Assembly: GCF_030851345.1 (NCBI RefSeq)
Contig: NZ_JALPNU010000002.1
Location: forward strand, 124,001-188,000
Reading direction: 5' to 3'
Source: Marinifilum sp. D714
GTDB taxonomy: Bacteria; Bacteroidota; Bacteroidia; Bacteroidales; Marinifilaceae
DNA length: 64,000 nucleotides
Positions 26,388-34,706 of the stretch are shown here, piece by piece. The first letter of the stretch is position 1. Every line of letters begins with the position of its first letter. A program made the position numbers and the translations under genes. Below the pieces are notes generated by a model that saw nothing but the letters and a program-made list of their open reading frames with translations, did no database searches and had not been told where the DNA came from.

Positions 26388-26539
26388 ATTGAGGGAGCTT
26401 CTCAGTGGAGTTTTCTCAATTGGCTTTTTAGTGAGTAATAGTTGGATGCAATGTGGTAATTCTTCCAATCGATACAAACAATTAAGCAAAATATACTTGT
26501 AAAAGCAATCACTTTAAAAGAAAGTGATTGCTTTTTTTT
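26388..26539 (+). ncRNA. Predicted small RNA, tandem unit 1
   Basis: From the predicted start after TGTCTT to the terminator is about 150 nt. No ORF longer than 18 codons is found. Its middle (CTTTTTAGTGAGTAATAGTT, then GGATGCAATGTGG and CAATCGATA) resembles unit 3 at the same relative position. It ends with an intrinsic terminator AAAAGCAATCACTTT/AAAGTGATTGCTTTT at 26501-26539. Short peptides (17 and 18 codons, ATG at 26385 and 26423) cannot be excluded. Start and strand are inferred. Confidence 0.55.
26501..26539 (+). terminator. Terminator of unit 1
   Basis: AAAAGCAATCACTTT pairs with AAAGTGATTGCTTTT with a loop of about 4-5 nt and a T run. Confidence 0.9.
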
Positions 26540-26588
26540 GGTTTATACACTTATTTAAAAATATAAATTTAAAAAAATGTAATTCTTG

Positions 26589-26616
26589 TCACCCCTTTTA
26601 ATTACTTCCTTGTTTT
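26589..26616 (+). promoter_or_regulatory. Unit 2 promoter: TCACCC-N16-TGTTTT
   Basis: TCACCC (26589-26594) and TGTTTT (26611-26616) are 16 bp apart. TTCTTGTCA (26583-26591) and TGACAAGAA (26628-26636) form a perfect 9-bp inverted repeat around the promoter, which could be an operator or an RNA fold. Confidence 0.45.
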
Positions 26617-26623
26617 AGTATTG

Positions 26624-26778
26624 TTCATGACAAGAAATAGGGGTCTTGTTGCGAATAACTTTTTAGTTCGTATGTGCCTTAAGTAAAGTAATGGTAATGA
26701 TATGATGGGCGCAATTCTAAAGGGCTATATTATATAGCATTTAAACGATCATTCTTAGGGGGAATGATCGTTTTTTTA
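26624..26778 (+). ncRNA. Predicted small RNA, tandem unit 2
   Basis: About 155 nt from the predicted start to the terminator. It shares the AACTTTTTAGTTCGT core (about 26656-26670) with units 1 and 3 but is otherwise more diverged. An ATG at 26627 opens a 19-codon ORF and a 10-codon ORF lies near its end, with no support from outside the sequence. It ends at the hairpin AAACGATCATTC/GAATGATCGTTT (26743-26773) and a T run. Confidence 0.5.
26743..26778 (+). terminator. Terminator of unit 2
   Basis: AAACGATCATTC pairs exactly with GATCGTTT-type arm GAATGATCGTTT around TTAGGGG, then seven T. Confidence 0.92.
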
Positions 26779-26863
26779 TTTTAAGGAATAAGCTGGAAAA
26801 TACCTGAAATTTCATCGCAAACGTTAAAGTTTGTTAAAAAAGTAAAGAAATACAGACGAAAAG

Positions 26864-26891
26864 TAACCCATTTTGATGTTTTAATCGTCTA
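26864..26891 (+). promoter_or_regulatory. Unit 3 promoter: TAACCC-N16-CGTCTA
   Basis: TAACCC (26864-26869) and CGTCTA (26886-26891) are 16 bp apart, the best ECF-sigma match of the three. AGACGA (26854-26859) and TCGTCT (26885-26890) form an inverted repeat around it. Confidence 0.5.
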
Positions 26892-26897
26892 TATAAA

Positions 26898-27022
26898 TGA
26901 AAACTTTTAGTTAGTGTTGATTTGATTCATTGTGGTTAGTGGTTAATTGTCGATAAGATAATTTGCAAATCAACATAGGATTTTTGCCCGGCATTGTAGC
27001 CCTTTACATGCCGGGTTTTCTT
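26898..27022 (+). ncRNA. Predicted small RNA, tandem unit 3
   Basis: About 125 nt from the predicted start to the terminator. The 5' part (AAACTTTTAGTTAGT, TTGATTCATTGTGG and TTGTCGATA) aligns with unit 1. The only ATG (26897) opens a 5-codon ORF. It ends with the hairpin CCCGGCAT/ATGCCGGG (26987-27015) followed by TTTTCTTTT, so the strand is plus. It converges on the NhaC gene at 27023. Confidence 0.5.
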
Positions 27023-27023
27023 T
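26987..27023 (+). terminator. Terminator of unit 3
   Basis: CCCGGCAT pairs with ATGCCGGG around a 13-nt loop, followed by TTTTCTTTT on the plus strand. The minus strand has no T tract after it, so it does not serve the NhaC gene. Confidence 0.85.
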
Positions 27024-28948
27024 TACCTCTTTCCAATGAATTTTACAATCAAGAATAGGGTGATAAATCCTAAAGGAATTAGTATCCATGAACTAATTCC
27101 ATACGCAGCAGGCAATAAGCCAAAAATAATTGCTATAGATCCAACAGTTAAAGCGTAAGGTAGTTGAGTTCTAACGTGCTCAATATGATTACAAGAACTT
27201 GCTAAAGAGCTTAAAATAGTAGTATCTGATATTGGTGAGCAGTGGTCACCTAGAACGGAACCAGCTAATATCGCAGAAACTGTAATGTAAAAAATATTCA
27301 TACTTTCAACATCCCCCATACCAGCCGAGTGGCAAAGAGCCCAGGAGGCAGGAAGAATCAAAGGATAAAGAATAGCCATCGTCCCCCATGATGAACCTGT
27401 TGAAAAAGCAATTAAGGCAGATAAAATAAAAGTAAATGTTGGCAAGAATTCAGGTGGAACTTCTGTTGCAATTAAGATTTTCGATATAAAATCTGCTGTA
27501 TGCAAATCTTTGGTAATGTCAGCTAATGCCCATGCCAATATCAAAATAAGAATTGCCGTTAACATGGTTTTAAAGCCTTTTACCAAAGCATCAATTGTTT
27601 TCTTTAAACTTAGTATTCTTTGCCCAATGCTTAATGATGCAGCTATTAAAACGGCTGAAATTGATGACCAAAGCAGAGCTAAATAAGAATCAGATGCTCC
27701 AATGATATGTGATAGTTTTGTTCCAAATGAGATCGTAGAATCATCCCAAATATCCCCATTCCAGCCCGTATAAATCAGTCCTGCAAAAGTTCCGAATATT
27801 ACTACCATTACTGGAATTCCAGCATTGTACCATCTTGTAGGAATTTCAGGCGATATCTCAATGTTTTCGATTTCATCGTTGGAATGCTCATTGATTTCTG
27901 AATATTTTGCTTCGGATTTAGCCCTTTGCTCAGCTTTAAACATTGGTCCGAAATCTTTCTTCATTATAACAATCATTAAAATGAAAAATAGAGTGAAGAA
28001 AGGGTAAAATCGTGTTGGCAGTGAATTTAAAAATATGCTGTATGGACTTTCATCAATATTGATTTGTACAGTTGCCGATTGAATGTAGCTCAATTCTATT
28101 CCAATCCATGTTGTAATCATTGCGATTGAAGCCACGGGGGCAGCGGTTGAATCTACAATGTAGGCTAATTTTTCTCTCGATACTTTTAATTTATCCGTTA
28201 CTGGTCGCATGGTATTTCCAACTACCAAAGTATTGGCATAATCATCAAAAAATATTAGAACACCCAAAATCCAAGTTACAAATTGTCCGGATCGAGAACT
28301 GTTTGCAAAACGTGAAAGTTTATTCACAACACCTTGCATGCCACCATTTTGAGTAATCAGGTTTACCATAGCTCCAATTAGCATAGAAAAAACAATAATT
28401 GAGATATGGCCTGTATCAGATAACGATTGGATGATATAAGTATCTGAAATTGCAAAAATTGCTTTAAAACAGGCAGAAAAAAATGAAATATCCTGATATC
28501 CGAAAATAATGAGTGTCCCGGAAAATAGCCCTACAAAAAGAGCTGAAAAAACTTCTTTAAACACCAATGCCATTAATATGGCTATAAGTGGAGGCAATAT
28601 CGACATCCATAAGGGAATGGCTTTGTATTTTACCTTCTGTTCTTGTTGTGAAATGCTTAATTGAACAACATCATTACCTTTAAATACAAATGGAATTTTT
28701 ATCTGATCATGTTCCGGTTGAATCCAGAATTCGCTTTCATTTATTTTAATCAATACTGAATCTTTTTTCAGATGGCTTTCATTTTTTAAATGAAGAGTAA
28801 TCTCTGAAGGAATATCAGCAATAATTATTTTTGGTAGCTCAATTGTAAAATCTTCGTGAATAGTTTTCTTTTCTTTATCAGAAGCAACACTTTCAAATGA
28901 TAACAATAGCAGTAATAAAAGAATTGAGAGGGTAAAATTTTTAATCAT
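27023..28948 (-). CDS. NhaC-family Na+/H+ antiporter with an N-terminal extracytoplasmic domain
   Basis: The 641-residue protein begins with a signal-like helix (about 3-22), then a beta-type domain of about 80 residues (NESHLKKDSVLIKI, then SQQEQKVKYKAIPLW) that lies outside the cell, then the NhaC membrane core of about 12 helices with GVLIFFDDYANTLVVGNTMRP, STGSSWGTMAILYPLILPA and GSVLGDHCSPISDTTILSS. Ordinary NhaC proteins lack the front domain, which might bind a ligand or regulate exchange. It is one of two NhaC proteins here. The substrate is unknown beyond Na+/H+ by family. Confidence 0.88.
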   Translation of the reverse strand: MIKNFTLSILLLLLLLSFESVASDKEKKTIHEDFTIELPKIIIADIPSEITLHLKNESHLKKDSVLIKINESEFWIQPEHDQIKIPFVFKGNDVVQLSISQQEQKVKYKAIPLWMSILPPLIAILMALVFKEVFSALFVGLFSGTLIIFGYQDISFFSACFKAIFAISDTYIIQSLSDTGHISIIVFSMLIGAMVNLITQNGGMQGVVNKLSRFANSSRSGQFVTWILGVLIFFDDYANTLVVGNTMRPVTDKLKVSREKLAYIVDSTAAPVASIAMITTWIGIELSYIQSATVQINIDESPYSIFLNSLPTRFYPFFTLFFILMIVIMKKDFGPMFKAEQRAKSEAKYSEINEHSNDEIENIEISPEIPTRWYNAGIPVMVVIFGTFAGLIYTGWNGDIWDDSTISFGTKLSHIIGASDSYLALLWSSISAVLIAASLSIGQRILSLKKTIDALVKGFKTMLTAILILILAWALADITKDLHTADFISKILIATEVPPEFLPTFTFILSALIAFSTGSSWGTMAILYPLILPASWALCHSAGMGDVESMNIFYITVSAILAGSVLGDHCSPISDTTILSSLASSCNHIEHVRTQLPYALTVGSIAIIFGLLPAAYGISSWILIPLGFITLFLIVKFIGKR

Positions 28949-29129
28949 TGTTGGTAATTTGGTTAGGCAGTGTTAAATATAATTATTTTACCTGCTTTGT
29001 GCTAATGAAATGGAAGTAAGTATTAGGATTTTCGTAAGAGCTTATTCTTTTTTTCTTAGGTAAAATTGGTTAATTTGTATTTGGAAACTTAAAATTAATA
29101 GTGTGGAAGGGACTTCGGATTTATTTAGA

Positions 29130-29693
29130 ATGGAAAACAATAATATTAATCCTGAAAAAGGGAAGGTTTTAATTGCGGAACCTTTTTTAGAGGGGAGATA
29201 TTTTAAACGCTCCATTGTACTCTTGGCTGAATTTAATGAGGAAGGCGCTGTTGGATTTGTTTTGAACAAACCAATTAATATATCGGTAGACGAAGTTTTA
29301 GTTAGTATAGCTCATTTTGATGGTGATGTTTTTGTAGGAGGACCAGTAGATACCAATAGGATTTATTACATACATACACTACCTCACCTAATTCCAAACA
29401 GCATACATATTTTTGATAATTTGTATTGGGGAGGAGATTTTAGTGTTTTAAAAGATTTAATTGAGCAGAAGAAAGTTCTTCCTCACCAGGTGAGATTTTT
29501 TGCAGGGTACTCGGGTTGGAGTGCAGGTCAGCTGAATGAGGAAATAAAGGAAAATTCATGGTTGGTTAGCCAAATTGATGTTAGAAGCATAATGAGCCTT
29601 AACAATGATAATTTGTGGGAACAATCATTACGCAAGCTTGGTGGCAGATACCGCATGTGGTCTAATTTTCCAGAAAATCCTAGTATGAATTAA
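29130..29693 (+). CDS. YqgE/AlgH-family protein
   Basis: I take the ATG at 29130 (MENNNINPEKGKVLIAEP) as start. An in-frame GTG at 29103 would add nine residues, but the shorter form (about 187) fits the family length. Family segments are RYFKRSIVLLAEFNEEGAVGFVLNKP, VFVGGPVDTNR, FAGYSGWSAGQL and NSWLVSQID. The family is conserved and small; its biochemical role is not settled, though AlgH is linked to alginate regulation in Pseudomonas. Its last four bases overlap the stop of the convergent aminotransferase gene. Confidence 0.9.
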   Translation: MENNNINPEKGKVLIAEPFLEGRYFKRSIVLLAEFNEEGAVGFVLNKPINISVDEVLVSIAHFDGDVFVGGPVDTNRIYYIHTLPHLIPNSIHIFDNLYWGGDFSVLKDLIEQKKVLPHQVRFFAGYSGWSAGQLNEEIKENSWLVSQIDVRSIMSLNNDNLWEQSLRKLGGRYRMWSNFPENPSMN

Positions 29694-30544
29694 TATTTGA
29701 AAGCATTTTGATTTAATTCCTCAAGTAAGAGTTTTGCAGTTTTATTGAAATATCTGCGATCTCTAAAAGCCACTACCCATCTAATTCCGCTAATTGCATT
29801 ACTTAAGAAAATCTCATCTGCTTCAAGCAAATCATTAACCGTAATCATACAATCATCGTAAACGGTCATGTTTAATTTTAGGGCGGTTTCAATTAACTGT
29901 TCTCTCATAATTCCACTTACGGCTCCACTTTCGATGGAAGGTGTCATCAGTATATCATTTTTTACAATGAACAAACTAGAGCTGATACTTTCAATAGGAT
30001 TTCCTCTTTCGTTAAGAATTAAGCAGTCATCCAAATGCATTCTGTTTTTATAATTGCCAGCCATTATAAACAGAAGCGAGTTGCCAGTTTTGAATTGAGA
30101 AATGATATCCGATGATTTTCGGCAGTCCTTATAAATATCAATTTTAAGCCCTTTCTTATTGATGACATACTGGTCTTCCTCAAGACGAGATGTTTCAATC
30201 AGATAAGATACCGTATTATCAGTTGGAGTATATAATCCACCATCATTTCTAAATACGCTCAAACGGATTCTAGTACCTGCAAAAGACTTGTTTTTATTAA
30301 TCAAATATGTGATATTGATTTTCAGTTTATCTCTGAAATTTTCGGGAACAATCATCCCTATGGTTTTCATTCCCATGATTAATCGATCCAAATGTTGATC
30401 GAAAAATTGAATTTCAGTTCCATTTGAATGAATGGTTTCAAAAAGAGAATCACCATAACGGAATGCACGGTTTTCAGCTCCAAAAACAGGGCTGTCTTTT
30501 GGAAATAATTCGCCGTTTAAATTGATATATTCATTATGACTCAT
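29690..30544 (-). CDS. Class IV (PLP) aminotransferase
   Basis: The 284-residue protein belongs to the branched-chain aminotransferase / D-amino acid aminotransferase / 4-amino-4-deoxychorismate lyase class. The PLP Lys is K152 (QFKTGNSLLFI), the Glu after it is E179 (ILNERGNPIES), and AFRYGDSLFETI is the N-terminal family motif. Which reaction it performs is undecided; PabC-like lyase activity is the most likely alternative. It is the last gene of the operon and begins one base after the HAD phosphatase gene. Confidence 0.85.
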   Translation of the reverse strand: MSHNEYINLNGELFPKDSPVFGAENRAFRYGDSLFETIHSNGTEIQFFDQHLDRLIMGMKTIGMIVPENFRDKLKINITYLINKNKSFAGTRIRLSVFRNDGGLYTPTDNTVSYLIETSRLEEDQYVINKKGLKIDIYKDCRKSSDIISQFKTGNSLLFIMAGNYKNRMHLDDCLILNERGNPIESISSSLFIVKNDILMTPSIESGAVSGIMREQLIETALKLNMTVYDDCMITVNDLLEADEIFLSNAISGIRWVVAFRDRRYFNKTAKLLLEELNQNAFKY

Positions 30545-30545
30545 A

Positions 30546-31043
30546 CTATAATTCCCCTTTTATAATTTTATCGCAATAAGATTCGATATTTTCATTCGCT
30601 TCTACTTTTACTCCTTTTATTCCTGCAGCTTCCGCCGATTGTTTATCACGTAAGCTATCACCAATCATATAAGATTGATCCGGATCAATTTTATAATCCT
30701 GAATTGCTTTTTTAATAAAATAAGGGCTAGGCTTTCTGCACTCACAGGCTGCAACACTGTCGTGATGAGGACAAAAGTAAATTTGCTCAATTGTAATATT
30801 CTCTTTTTGCAGAATGCTTAAAAGATGATCATGAACTTTATTTACATCATTTTCGGTATAAATTCCTTTTGCTACTCCACCTTGATTGGTAACAATGAAT
30901 AATTTGTAGCCAGCTTCAGTGAATTTTTTCAGTGATGGAATAATGCCATCGTTAATTACAAAGTCTTCAACACGATAAATGTAATAATGACCTACATCAG
31001 AATTGATTACTCCATCGCGGTCAAGAAAAATAGCTTTTTGCAT
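30546..31043 (-). CDS. HAD-IIIA phosphatase, GmhB-like
   Basis: The 165-residue protein has the HAD motif FLDRDGVIN (nucleophile D8, general acid D10), TNQGGVAKG, and MIGDSLRDKQSAEAAG. The zinc-binding segment FCPHHDSVAACECRKP is the GmhB signature. GmhB removes the 7-phosphate of heptose 1,7-bisphosphate in LPS inner-core synthesis; related enzymes act on other sugar bisphosphates. It lies 2 bp from its neighbour, so the operon is tight. Confidence 0.88.
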   Translation of the reverse strand: MQKAIFLDRDGVINSDVGHYYIYRVEDFVINDGIIPSLKKFTEAGYKLFIVTNQGGVAKGIYTENDVNKVHDHLLSILQKENITIEQIYFCPHHDSVAACECRKPSPYFIKKAIQDYKIDPDQSYMIGDSLRDKQSAEAAGIKGVKVEANENIESYCDKIIKGEL

Positions 31044-31046
31044 GCT

Positions 31047-31652
31047 TTAAAAATTGAGAATCTGCTGCAAAAATAAGGAGAATAATTTGGGTTTAATGAT
31101 TAATGGAAACAGAAATCCGAACAAAGCTCCATAGAAGTGCGCACTATGACCAATATTATCAATATTTTTCTTTCCCATATAGTAGGAATAATATAGATAT
31201 CCAGCTGCGAAAATAATTCCTGGAATCGGAATAACGAAGAACAAATATATTGGCTGTAATGGTGCAAAAAATATGGTTGCAAAAACTACAGCAGATGTTG
31301 CTCCAGAAGCACCAACGGCATTGTAATGGTAGTGTTCCTTGTGTTTTTTTAAATCATATAATGTAGATAAAACTATAGCACCTAAATATAAAGCAATGAA
31401 ATAAATTACACTTGCAGAACCAAAATTATAGCTAAAGTAATATTCTAGTGCATCACCAAAAAAATACAGCACAATCATATTAACCAACAAATGATCCCAA
31501 TTAGCGTGTAAAAAACCGTATGTAATGATTCTATACCACTGGTTTCTTTTTGTAATTTGATATGCATTAAACTGATATTTGTATAGCAAATCGTTGTTCT
31601 GAAATGCAGCTAGTGAGATCAGTACTGTTATGGCAATTATTATGATGGTCAT
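31047..31652 (-). CDS. Rhomboid-family intramembrane serine protease
   Basis: The 201-residue protein has about six membrane helices with the catalytic Ser in GASGATSAVV (S116) and the His in IGHSAHFYGAL (H172). The His is preceded by GHSAH rather than the usual AHLGG, but the dyad is complete. Rhomboids cut transmembrane helices within the membrane. HxxxN near residue 50 (HANWDHLLVNM) fits the family. It lies 11 bp after the PorE-like gene, in the same operon. Confidence 0.92.
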   Translation of the reverse strand: MTIIIIAITVLISLAAFQNNDLLYKYQFNAYQITKRNQWYRIITYGFLHANWDHLLVNMIVLYFFGDALEYYFSYNFGSASVIYFIALYLGAIVLSTLYDLKKHKEHYHYNAVGASGATSAVVFATIFFAPLQPIYLFFVIPIPGIIFAAGYLYYSYYMGKKNIDNIGHSAHFYGALFGFLFPLIIKPKLFSLFLQQILNF

Positions 31653-31663
31653 GTTGTATTTTT

Positions 31664-33745
31664 CTAAAATGCTTCCAACAGTTTAACTGTTAAAGCGGGT
31701 TTGCCAGGATCGTATCCTCCGGCTTTGTATTCAACTCTATTTTTTGTAATTCCTTTCGAAATTACATACTCTGCAGCTTGTGAAGCTCTTTCAAGGCTAA
31801 CAATTTTATTATCTCTTTTGCCATTGTCAAAATTTGTGAAGCCAATTATTTGAATGGCAATATTCGGATTTACAATCAATAGGTTCGCTAAATTATCAAG
31901 CTCAAGTATGGTGTTTTTACCTAGTTCAGCTGAGTTTTGTTCATATTCAACACCAAAGAGTTGCATGTTTTCATTTTTATTGAATTTCTGCAATTCTATT
32001 TGCTCAAATTGATCCGATTGATAACGATAATTTGTAATTACTTTTGTGAAATATCCATCTTTTCGAATGATAACATCATACGATTTTGAAGGATCGATAT
32101 CTTGTGTAAATTCCCCGTAATCATCTGTTTCGCATATACTATTGATTTTATAATTACGATTAATAATTTCTAAGTTGGCTTGTTCCAATGCACGACCAGA
32201 AAACTCATCAACCACACTTCCTTTAAACTTTACCCAGGGAGTTGTTTCCATGGATATATTTAGTTGTTTTGGTGTAGCTCCATTCTGAGCAAAATAAAGA
32301 ATTCTTTTCGTTTTATAGCCTGTTTTACTAACTATTAAACTGTAGTTTTTATTGTTGAAAATGTCAATTTTAAACATTCCATTTTTACTACTTTGTGTCG
32401 ATTTTTCTCTGGATAAATTATCCATTAGAACAATATTGACACCAGAAATGGACATCTTCGAATATCTATCAACTATTCTTCCGTGTATGGCTGTTATCTT
32501 CTCAGGATTTCGAGTAAATGAAAATATATCATCGTTTCCTCTTCGGTTCGATGAAAAATAACCACTTTCTTTTGATCCTTTAAAAATGAATCCAAAATCA
32601 TCTTTTTCAGAATTGAAAGGAAGACCGAGGTTCACCGGGTAAGTCCAGCTATTCTGTTCAAATGTTGTTTTAAAAATATCCAAACCTCCAAAACCAATGT
32701 GTCCATCAGAGGCAAAATAAAGATAGTTGTCATCTGCAATGAAAGGAAACATTTCGTTGCCGGATGTATTAACTGTAGGCCCTAAATTAATTGGTTTACT
32801 CCATGAAAATCCAAGTTTTCGACAAACGTAAATATCAGTTCCACCATATCCACCTTTCATATTCGAAATGAAATACAAATACCTTCCATCCGAAGATATA
32901 CTGGGATGGCCAATGGAATAGGCGCGACCTGAGAAAAGAAACAATTCTGGTTTATCCCAAGATTTTCCATTAAAACGGGATGAATAAATATTCAATTCCG
33001 ATTTACCTTCGAGGTTTACATTGCCTTTGTTGCGAGTAAAAAATACAAAACGTTCGTTTGGAGTAAAGCAAGCGGGACCTTCGTGATATTTAGAATTAAA
33101 CGTTTCGCTAAATGGAATTGGATCAACAAAACGATCTCCTATTTGTTCGGTATAGTACAAATCAAGATAATGTTCTCCCGTTCTGCCATCAATTTCTTTT
33201 GAGGTTTTGTTATGACGTCCCGAAACGAATACCAAACCATCTTTGTAAAGGGCTGATGCAAAATCTGACTGTGGAGAATTTATATCTATTGGTTTTACAA
33301 TAAACTGCTGATTGTCTTCTAATTCATTAATTAAATTACAGGATAGAATTAAATTTTGAATCTTTTTATCTCGAGGATTAAGCTTAGCGTATTTTTCAAA
33401 CCAAACTTTTGCTTCTATATAATTTCTACTTCTTTTTAAATGATGAGCATAGCTAAGAAAATCTTTTGAATTGGCTCTTGGATCAACTACCAATTTTTCT
33501 AATAGATAAAGAGCTTCAGTATCTTTATTTATTTCGACATAACATTCAGCCAATTTTCTTTTTACATCAATATCATTTGAATTTTCTAGGTATTTTTCAA
33601 AATAATTAATTGCATGGGCAAACTCACTATTCTTAAAATACCGATTGCCTTTTTCAACCAATTGTGATTGTCCAATTGATGGGATACTTCCTAAAGTGAT
33701 TAGAAAAAAAACTAGTGTGATATTTAATCCAGCTTTACTGTTCAT
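31664..33745 (-). CDS. PorE-like T9SS protein: TPR, PD40 propeller, CRD and OmpA-like domain
   Basis: The 693-residue protein has a signal peptide, TPR-like helices (about 30-140), PD40 beta-propeller repeats (about 150-420, with YLYFISNMKGGYGGTDIYV), one or two carboxypeptidase-regulatory-like domains (about 430-590) and a C-terminal OmpA-like domain (about 595-693). This is the PorE architecture, which links the T9SS to peptidoglycan. In the OmpA part, RASQAAEYVISKGI is conserved, but GFTNFDNG has Asn where family members usually have Asp. It follows porP by 5 bp. Confidence 0.85.
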   Translation of the reverse strand: MNSKAGLNITLVFFLITLGSIPSIGQSQLVEKGNRYFKNSEFAHAINYFEKYLENSNDIDVKRKLAECYVEINKDTEALYLLEKLVVDPRANSKDFLSYAHHLKRSRNYIEAKVWFEKYAKLNPRDKKIQNLILSCNLINELEDNQQFIVKPIDINSPQSDFASALYKDGLVFVSGRHNKTSKEIDGRTGEHYLDLYYTEQIGDRFVDPIPFSETFNSKYHEGPACFTPNERFVFFTRNKGNVNLEGKSELNIYSSRFNGKSWDKPELFLFSGRAYSIGHPSISSDGRYLYFISNMKGGYGGTDIYVCRKLGFSWSKPINLGPTVNTSGNEMFPFIADDNYLYFASDGHIGFGGLDIFKTTFEQNSWTYPVNLGLPFNSEKDDFGFIFKGSKESGYFSSNRRGNDDIFSFTRNPEKITAIHGRIVDRYSKMSISGVNIVLMDNLSREKSTQSSKNGMFKIDIFNNKNYSLIVSKTGYKTKRILYFAQNGATPKQLNISMETTPWVKFKGSVVDEFSGRALEQANLEIINRNYKINSICETDDYGEFTQDIDPSKSYDVIIRKDGYFTKVITNYRYQSDQFEQIELQKFNKNENMQLFGVEYEQNSAELGKNTILELDNLANLLIVNPNIAIQIIGFTNFDNGKRDNKIVSLERASQAAEYVISKGITKNRVEYKAGGYDPGKPALTVKLLEAF

Positions 33746-33750
33746 GTTAC

Positions 33751-34704
33751 TTAGAAATATCTTGGTGATGTAATTTTGCTCTTTTTTAAAGATAAATTGT
33801 AATTTAATATTATTTCGTGATTTGTAAAGCCTTTTGAACGATATTTTCCAAAATATTTTTCATAAGAATATGAAAATCTTAGTTTCTGACTCAATTGATA
33901 TCCAATGCTACCAGCCCAGGAATCATCCGTTCTGTATCCTAAACCCAAAGAAATACCAATTTCATGAACCACATCAAAATTTGCCAGGGCCGTTGTTGTG
34001 CCTGAATAAGAACCAACGACTAAAACAGATGGTTTAAATGCCAATTCAGGATTTAAAGGAAAGGTAGCACCTCCTCCCAAATAGCACACTGTATTTTTGA
34101 ATTTAAATTTCATGTTATCCGAAAAACCTTCAGTATCGGGTTGATCGTTAGAAAGCAATCTTGGCGCAGAAAATCCAATATAATATTTTGGTGTGTAATA
34201 ATAAAAGCCAATTCCAAAATTCGGGACCCATGTTGAAATATCCTGATCAGGAAAAGCAGGATCATCGGGAGATGGGAAATTAGGATCGTAGGTTGTTAAT
34301 TCTGTCCATTTAATTTGCTTGTTTATAAATCCTGCCTGGATTCCCATTGACAATATTCCCTCAAGGCTAACTTGCAGATGGTAGGCATAATTTAAGAATA
34401 CGGCATTATCTTTCTGAATTCCGAATCTATTGTTATATACAACAGCTCCTAATCCAAAATTGGTATAGTTTACAGGAGCCTGTATCGATAAAACGGCTGT
34501 TTCTGGTGATCCTTCTACATCTACCCATTGATTACGATAGGCAAGTACCGCTTCCATAAAGCGACTACTACCTGCATAAGCAGGATTGTAAAATAATCTG
34601 TTATAAGAAAAATTTGAAAACCGGATGTCTTCTTGTGCCCATGATTTAGATATGGGCAATAATAGGAGTCCAATTAAAATTGTAATTTTGTAAAGATGAT
34701 TCAT
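33751..34704 (-). CDS. PorP/SprF-family T9SS outer-membrane protein
   Basis: The 317-residue protein has a signal peptide and the PorP/SprF pattern: DIRFSNFSYNRLFYNPAYAG, then long beta strands with GLGAVVYNNRFGIQ, ending in a C-terminal strand. Family members are outer-membrane beta-barrels that help deliver or attach T9SS cargo. The gene before it in the operon (34707-35390) ends in the type B C-terminal domain these proteins serve, and the PorE-like gene follows. Confidence 0.9.
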   Translation of the reverse strand: MNHLYKITILIGLLLLPISKSWAQEDIRFSNFSYNRLFYNPAYAGSSRFMEAVLAYRNQWVDVEGSPETAVLSIQAPVNYTNFGLGAVVYNNRFGIQKDNAVFLNYAYHLQVSLEGILSMGIQAGFINKQIKWTELTTYDPNFPSPDDPAFPDQDISTWVPNFGIGFYYYTPKYYIGFSAPRLLSNDQPDTEGFSDNMKFKFKNTVCYLGGGATFPLNPELAFKPSVLVVGSYSGTTTALANFDVVHEIGISLGLGYRTDDSWAGSIGYQLSQKLRFSYSYEKYFGKYRSKGFTNHEIILNYNLSLKKSKITSPRYF

Positions 34705-34706
34705 TA

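Noticed and set aside
26385-26482. Micro-ORFs of 17 and 18 codons in RNA unit 1
   Set aside because: They are too short to separate from chance, and the equivalent ORF in unit 3 has only 5 codons. They are mentioned as an alternative in the finding.
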